From assembly GCA_023664305.1 (NCBI GenBank), contig JAMPFT010000016.1, positions 1-64,000 of the forward strand: 64,000 nt of DNA, in the 5' to 3' direction. The DNA comes from a bacterium. Lineage in GTDB: Bacteria > Bacillota > Clostridia > Lachnospirales > Lachnospiraceae. The first letter of the stretch is position 1. Each line of letters begins with the position of its first letter. Of this stretch, positions 59,546 to 64,000 are shown piece by piece. The translations under genes were made by a program, and so were the position numbers. The notes beneath the pieces are model-generated. The model had not been told where the DNA came from and made no database searches. It saw only the letters and a list, made by a program, of their open reading frames with translations.

Positions 59546-59789
59546 CCAACTTCACCTCATGCACCGTCCCGCCTGTAGCCTCCATCTGTGCCACAGATTT
59601 TCTAAGTCTATCCATGTTTTCCGGAGAATAAAACGGGTCTACAGACACCTCAAATGGTATACGCTTTTCTCGTCCCAGCTTTTTAAGATAAATATTAATA
59701 GCTGTAGACAAAGACATACCAATATCCGCACAAGCCTGCTCCGCATTTTTCTTTACATCATCCTCTATACGCAAACTGATTTGAGCCAT
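59538..59789 (-). CDS. RelB/DinJ-type antitoxin
   Basis: An 83-aa antitoxin. Ribbon-helix-helix start (MAQISLRIEDDVKKNAEQAC; ADIGMSLSTAINIYLKKLGR) with the RelB/DinJ signature, then a C-terminal toxin-binding tail (PFYSPENMDRLRKSVAQMEA). YoeB toxins normally pair with YefM (Phd fold); a DinJ-type partner is a different combination, known in some Firmicutes. GAGGTGATAGG sets ATG 59789; an upstream ATG (59840) runs through the promoter. Confidence 0.92.
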   Translation of the reverse strand: MAQISLRIEDDVKKNAEQACADIGMSLSTAINIYLKKLGREKRIPFEVSVDPFYSPENMDRLRKSVAQMEATGGTVHEVKLDD

Positions 59790-59818
59790 CCTATCACCTC
59801 TTCCTTTATGATATTTCC

Positions 59819-59847
59819 AGTATACCCTGTTCTTCAGCATTTGTAAA
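59819..59847 (-). promoter_or_regulatory. promoter of the toxin-antitoxin pair
   Basis: Minus strand TTTACA (59842-59847), a 17-bp spacer and TATACT (59819-59824), 30 bases before the antitoxin ATG. The antitoxin should autorepress here. Confidence 0.72.
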
Positions 59848-59954
59848 GCATTTTGCTATACATTTATGGCAGGCAATCACACAGACTACCTGCCATATAA
59901 AATAATAGAATAAAAAATCAGCTCAAACCCGAGTTATGCCGATGCCCTCCGCCG

Positions 59955-62657
59955 TTACAGATTCTCCTGCACATACATCTGCGCCCGCCGCTGGATCACC
60001 GCCGCGGCGTCCTCCGCACTCTTCTGACCGGAAAAGAAGCTTCCCGCTTCCTCCCGGATAATATTCAAAAGCTCCCTGTCCTCAAAGGGCGCAGCCGTCA
60101 CCGACTCCATATAAGCGAGCACCTGATCCAGCTGCTCCCGGCTCAGGGGCGGAACATCCGTCAGCCCTCCGTCCAGATACAGGCCGACGTCAAGCTCTAC
60201 CCTTTCCCCGTTCTCATCCGTCACATAAACCCGCTCGGTCTGTTTTGCCGCCCATTCCTCGAACACCTGTCGGTTGACCGGCAGGCTGCTCGTCATCTTC
60301 CTCTGATACTCCTCCGTCAGATAATACCTTGCAAAGTCCCAGGCTCCCGCCAGACTTTCTGACCGGGCGGACAGCGCCATACAGTTCCACCCGCGGATCA
60401 CCGCGCCGGAACCTTCCCCCATGTTTTCCGCAAAGCTCCCGGGAAATCCCACAAAGGTATAATCCCCGCCCAGAAAGCCGTTTAGCCGGTAGGAAAGGGG
60501 CTCCTCGATCTCCTCCCTGTCAAAGCTCCAGATACTCAGCTCCATCAGCAGTGTCCGATCTTTCAGGTACTGTCTTTCGTACTCTCCTTCCCCTCTCTCC
60601 CCGGCGTAGCTTCCCTCCTCCGGCAGCGTGCCGGCAAATTTCAGCAGCCCGATAAATTCCGGAGAGTCGAAAGCGCATTTCCCGGTCTTCCGGTCAACAA
60701 AATCATTCCCCCGGTATTCCAGCGCTTTTTCCAGAAACGCAGACTGATCCAGACCGTCCAGAAGCTGGGTCCGGGAGCCCATCTCCGCCAGAATCTCCTG
60801 CATCCTCTCCATGGACCAGTCGCTTCCGTCCCCCACATTTGCCGTCCGGGCCGCCATGGTAGACAGGGTAAAGGAGGGAACCACATACCTCAGCGTTCCG
60901 TCCACGGAATAAGCCTCAAACACGTTTTCCAGAAACTTGGTTTCGGAAAGCTCCCCGTCTTCCTCGATCAGCTTTCCCACATCCGCGATCAGGCCCCTTG
61001 CAATATAGCTTTCCATCGGCGGCCTCTCCCCCGTGGAAAGTCCCTCCGGTATCAGAATATCCGGCATCCTGCCCGCGGCGATCTCCAGATTCAGATCCCC
61101 GACCGAAGCGTATTCCCTGACGACAACCCTGTACCGATCGTTTTCCCGGTTATACTGAACGGCGCGGTTTTTGATTCCGCCGTTTACGGTAAGCCCTCCC
61201 AGCACTACCACAGCCTTGTCCGGAATATCCTCCGGCCTTACATATTCGAAAATCCCGCATTTCAGCTCACGTCCGTAATCCTCCTTGAAAAGCAGACAAA
61301 AACGGGTCTCATTCAGCGCCTGCAGGGAAAAAACCTCCGTAATATATCGGTCGGAATTGACGTAATCCATTTTCAGGTCAGCCTGCTCCTTCCCTTTCTC
61401 ATAGGCAAAGACCCCGTCCCGCCCGGCGTAAATCAGATCGCAGTCCGCACCGGCGGCAAAAACGGTGCTGCTTAAAGTTACCTCCTCCAGATTTCCCGGC
61501 AGAGGAAAGGACTCTCCCAGCCTGTCCGCCGAAAGGTCATACGGCACCAGACAGTAAGCCCCGTCCGCTTCTCTGCAGAGCAGCAGACAGCTTCCGTCTT
61601 CTTTCCGGATCAGGGTTCTACAGGTTTTCAGGGCTTTCCCCGTCTCCTCCGAAAGCGTCTCCTTCCCTGCCTCAGACAGGCTGCCGTCCGCCGTCACGGA
61701 AAGCCGGTAAGCATTTTTCCCGCTTAAAAGCAGCTCCAGCGAGCCGTCCGCCGAGGGAAAAAGAGCCCATACGCTGAGATCCTCTCCGCTGTCTCCGCCC
61801 GGTTCAGTCCTCCATAAAAGGCTGCCGTCAGAGTCCCAGCAGCAAACATACTGATGCTCTTCCTCCCGATATTGGTCGGTTCGGTAATTTGCGTAGGAAT
61901 ACCGATATTGGCAAATTCCGTAAATCCTTCCCTCCGCTCCCGCCGTAAAGTCGCTGTAACGCGCCTCTTCCCGCTCCCAGACGTCGGGATCGGGCTCCGA
62001 TGCTGCTTGCGCTTCTTCTGCTCCGGCTTTCTCGTGACTCGCTCCTTCTCCGCCGTCAGAGGCAGGCTCCCCGACTCCCGTTCCCTCTCCCGTGCCGGAG
62101 GCAGGCTCCCCGGCTTCTGTTCCTTCTCCGGAACCAACTCCCTCGACCCCTGCTTCCGCTTCTGCGTCGGAATCGGATTCCCTGTCCTTCTCCGCCAACC
62201 GCTCCAGAGGAACCAACGCTGAAACATTTCCTTCCCCGTCTATGGAAAACACCCCGTATCGGTGTCCATTTTCCCAGTCGTAAGCCTTCAGGACGATAGA
62301 AATCCTGCCGTCCCGGCAGGTCATGCTCTCCACTCCGATACTGTCACCGTCATAATCCGGCCAGGACGGGATTTTCACTTCATTGACCCGGTAAACATTT
62401 TGTTTCGCCAGCGCAGAGTTCGCGTTGCTGAAATTTCCGGAAGTCTCTTTTCCGTCCGCGCCGCCGGAAGTGCCCGGGGAATCCGCGCCGGAAAAAACGC
62501 CTGAACCGTCGGCGGACTGCGCTTCCTTCCCGTTTCCTGCTCCCGGATTTCCCGTCGGATTCCCTTCGCTTGAGCCATCGCCGCAGGCGCACAGCCCCAC
62601 CGCCAGCGCAAACGCAAGTCCTGTTCCGAGTATTCTTTTCCACCGCCGATTTCCCAT
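59955..62657 (-). CDS. large lipoprotein: sensor-like N-terminal half fused to an extracellular solute-binding domain
   Basis: A 900-aa lipoprotein with lipobox GLCAC (lipid-anchored Cys25). Residues about 30-90 are a Gly/Ser-rich stalk. Residues 90-470 are repetitive beta-rich segments (SIVLKAYDWENGHRYGVFSI; RYSDFTAGAEGRIYGICQYR; CDLIYAGRDGVFAYEKG), probably a beta-propeller, interrupted by an EGTEAGEPASGTGEG repeat linker (about 160-205). Residues about 490-880 are a family 1 solute-binding fold (VVREYASVGDLNLEIAAGRM; GTLPEEGSYAGERGEGEY; GWNCMALSARSESLAGAWDF). No transporter genes adjoin. AAGGAGA precedes the ATG. It could sense or capture oligosaccharides; such long fusions are common in Lachnospiraceae but poorly studied. 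Confidence 0.82.
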   Translation of the reverse strand: MGNRRWKRILGTGLAFALAVGLCACGDGSSEGNPTGNPGAGNGKEAQSADGSGVFSGADSPGTSGGADGKETSGNFSNANSALAKQNVYRVNEVKIPSWPDYDGDSIGVESMTCRDGRISIVLKAYDWENGHRYGVFSIDGEGNVSALVPLERLAEKDRESDSDAEAEAGVEGVGSGEGTEAGEPASGTGEGTGVGEPASDGGEGASHEKAGAEEAQAASEPDPDVWEREEARYSDFTAGAEGRIYGICQYRYSYANYRTDQYREEEHQYVCCWDSDGSLLWRTEPGGDSGEDLSVWALFPSADGSLELLLSGKNAYRLSVTADGSLSEAGKETLSEETGKALKTCRTLIRKEDGSCLLLCREADGAYCLVPYDLSADRLGESFPLPGNLEEVTLSSTVFAAGADCDLIYAGRDGVFAYEKGKEQADLKMDYVNSDRYITEVFSLQALNETRFCLLFKEDYGRELKCGIFEYVRPEDIPDKAVVVLGGLTVNGGIKNRAVQYNRENDRYRVVVREYASVGDLNLEIAAGRMPDILIPEGLSTGERPPMESYIARGLIADVGKLIEEDGELSETKFLENVFEAYSVDGTLRYVVPSFTLSTMAARTANVGDGSDWSMERMQEILAEMGSRTQLLDGLDQSAFLEKALEYRGNDFVDRKTGKCAFDSPEFIGLLKFAGTLPEEGSYAGERGEGEYERQYLKDRTLLMELSIWSFDREEIEEPLSYRLNGFLGGDYTFVGFPGSFAENMGEGSGAVIRGWNCMALSARSESLAGAWDFARYYLTEEYQRKMTSSLPVNRQVFEEWAAKQTERVYVTDENGERVELDVGLYLDGGLTDVPPLSREQLDQVLAYMESVTAAPFEDRELLNIIREEAGSFFSGQKSAEDAAAVIQRRAQMYVQENL

Positions 62658-62689
62658 GTCCGATTCTCCTTTTTGTTCGGCTCACCGCC

Positions 62690-62716
62690 AACAAAGCCCG
62701 CCCATTACGGGCGGGC
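62690..62716 (-). terminator. terminator of the hemerythrin/REC gene
   Basis: On the minus strand GCCCGCCC (62709-62716) pairs with GGGCGGGC (62696-62703), loop of five, followed by TTTGTT. It lies between the hemerythrin/REC stop and the next lipoprotein gene. Confidence 0.72.
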
Positions 62717-62721
62717 GGCTG

Positions 62722-64000
62722 TCACACTTTTATGTATTTCTTTCCCTCAAAGAAGCGATCCACCTCTTTTTTGATCGCCTCCGGCGCAAGACTCTTGGTC
62801 AGATAGCCCTGCGGCTTTAAGGCGATTACTTTTTCAACGCTCTCCCGGTCTGCCCTGCCGGTCAGGAAAAAGACCGGAATATCCTTATATTCCTTCTCAG
62901 CGCGGATCATCTCCAACACCTGATCCCCTCTGCAGACAGGCATCTCATAATCCAGCAGAATCAAATCCGGCTTGCTCAAAGCGATGCTTCGGAAAGCAGA
63001 CATACCGGACAAAGCCGTCATCACCTCGTAGTCGCTGTTGAACAGCTTCTGCATCACCTGCAGCATAAACTCCGAATCGTCCACCACAAGCAGCTTCTTC
63101 TTTTCTTTCACGGCGGCCTTTTCTTCCTCGTTATGCTTCAGATAGGACTCCACCTTTTCCATGGCGTTTTCCGTAATGATCGAAGCGTTGTCCTCGTCCA
63201 TGCAGATATCCGTTGTGGTCATACAGTAGGCAAAGTACCCGCTCCCCGTGTCGAACAAAAGACTGAACTGAGGGCTGTTTTTCTCAAATATTTTCTGAAA
63301 CTGATCGTAAGTCAACAGCTGTTCCGTCTGAACCTCCGTATTCCAAAGGGACGGAAAATGCTCCTTGATCCGGCCTATGAGCTGCCGCGCCGTATATCTT
63401 GTGGCGTTCATCATCATGGCGTTGATGGCCTTCGCCTCCATATCAATGACGCTTCCCATGGTGCTGACAATCAGCTTTTCCTCAAAAATCAGGAAAAACT
63501 CCCATCTCTTTTTGTCTTTGGACTGATAAACCAGACGGTAGTAAATGCCCTCCCCGAACTTTTCTCCGCCGTAGCAGTTGCTGACCATACGCGGCTTCAG
63601 GCGGAACATATTATATAACTGGTCGGCGATGGCCTGCCCCATCACGGCCTGCTCTTCCTCCGGCATAAGATTTTCCCACTGCTTCAGGGGCTCCCCGCTT
63701 ATGATCGCCCGGTCCTCGATCAGGGTATGTCCCACCAGCCACCCCGTACACACGCCGATGAAATGCTCCATGGCGTCGTCCGAGTAACGGGTCTGCTCCA
63801 ATTCCTTCTCCAGGGCCGGGAGGGTCGTCTCGCGGAAATTTTTATGGATACGCTTATGCATTTCACGTCCCTCATAGTGAACGGATTCCATGTACTCCTC
63901 CTCGTTCAGGAAATGCTGCAGCGTATGATCCTTAAAATATTTTACCGCCTCCCGGCAGACCCACTGGCTTTTCAACTTCTGCTTCTCAAAGGCAAACAGC
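62722..64000 (-). CDS. hemerythrin-like domain / CheX-like region / response-regulator receiver protein, 5' end outside window
   Basis: At least 425 residues; the frame stays open to base 64000 so the start is not seen (a TTG at 63975 is unlikely to be it). From the window edge: a hemerythrin-like four-helix bundle (about 1-100 of the visible part) with HTLQHFLNEEEYM, MHKRIHKNF and WLVGHTLIEDRAI, holding the H-x-x-x-E, H and H-x-x-x-x-D iron ligands. A CheX/CheC-like domain follows (about 120-265; GEGIYYRLVYQSKDKKRWEF), then a C-terminal receiver (VVDDSEFMLQVMQKLF; phosphorylated Asp in LILLDYEMPVCRGD; VFFLTGRADRES; YLTKSLAP). A link between oxygen or redox sensing and a phospho-relay is an inference. 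Confidence 0.86.
   Translation of the reverse strand, partial: LFAFEKQKLKSQWVCREAVKYFKDHTLQHFLNEEEYMESVHYEGREMHKRIHKNFRETTLPALEKELEQTRYSDDAMEHFIGVCTGWLVGHTLIEDRAIISGEPLKQWENLMPEEEQAVMGQAIADQLYNMFRLKPRMVSNCYGGEKFGEGIYYRLVYQSKDKKRWEFFLIFEEKLIVSTMGSVIDMEAKAINAMMMNATRYTARQLIGRIKEHFPSLWNTEVQTEQLLTYDQFQKIFEKNSPQFSLLFDTGSGYFAYCMTTTDICMDEDNASIITENAMEKVESYLKHNEEEKAAVKEKKKLLVVDDSEFMLQVMQKLFNSDYEVMTALSGMSAFRSIALSKPDLILLDYEMPVCRGDQVLEMIRAEKEYKDIPVFFLTGRADRESVEKVIALKPQGYLTKSLAPEAIKKEVDRFFEGKKYIKV

Overview
The window looks like chromosomal DNA of a Clostridia member, most likely Lachnospiraceae. This is inferred from gene content, not from a search: a DUF4364 protein, a Rho with a long low-complexity insert, a Bce-type peptide-sensing module, zinc-ribbon/BspA-type leucine-rich-repeat proteins, a DUF5107/TPR protein beside AraC and GH2 genes, and strong AGGAGG ribosome binding sites throughout. 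Nothing proves the species.

Layout. 1-110: 3' end of a tRNA-Thr and its terminator. 0.1-5 kb: rho, malic enzyme, a DUF4364 protein, rarA. 5-13.5 kb: one long minus-strand run that reads, in transcription order, comEA-like lipoprotein, response regulator, histidine kinase, GerMN lipoprotein, comEC, alpha/beta hydrolase, NYN/OST-HTH protein, rarA, behind a good promoter at 13.5 kb. 13.5-15.5 kb: YdcZ-type membrane protein and an orphan solute-binding protein. 15.5-21.8 kb: arginine cluster argC-GNAT-argJ-Nudix-argB-argD with a candidate ArgR operator array; argG lies apart at 33.6 kb. 21.8-26.5 kb: GntR-controlled ABC transporter operon with a two-site palindromic operator. 26.5-27 kb: non-coding repeats. 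27.5-32.2 kb: BceAB transporter with BceRS-type two-component system and a BceR-like box. 32-38 kb: GNAT, a helix-turn-helix fragment, argG, DUF1294, an ECF sigma factor with an RsgI-like PepSY membrane anti-sigma. 38-50.7 kb: carbohydrate functions (DUF5107/TPR, AraC, two GH2 enzymes) enclosing a dNTPase-nuclease pair. 50.7-59.9 kb: accessory region with a holin-like toxin, a serine recombinase, a 551-bp segment bounded by perfect 28-bp inverted repeats, zinc-ribbon proteins, an Rpn-type nuclease, a second sigma/anti-sigma pair and a YoeB-RelB toxin-antitoxin pair. 60-64 kb: a large solute-binding-type lipoprotein and a hemerythrin/REC protein cut by the window end.

The most interesting site is 51.2-52.7 kb. 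A small serine recombinase ends 33 bp before the first of two perfect 28-bp inverted repeats. Each repeat contains a serine-recombinase-like dyad, 7-bp halves around a 2-bp core. The 495 bp between them hold a strong sigma-A-type promoter, a tRNA-like gene with an abnormal 7-bp anticodon stem, and a small ORF, all facing the recombinase. Inversion would point the promoter at the small ORF and the zinc-ribbon/LRR genes on the other side. I infer a phase-variable promoter switch; it has not been tested.

A second theme is minisatellite growth. Short tandem repeats sit between arg genes, inside an ABC ATPase tail, inside a GH2 enzyme, inside an anti-sigma protein and in a lipoprotein linker. A perfect 35-bp duplication has changed the last codons of argG.
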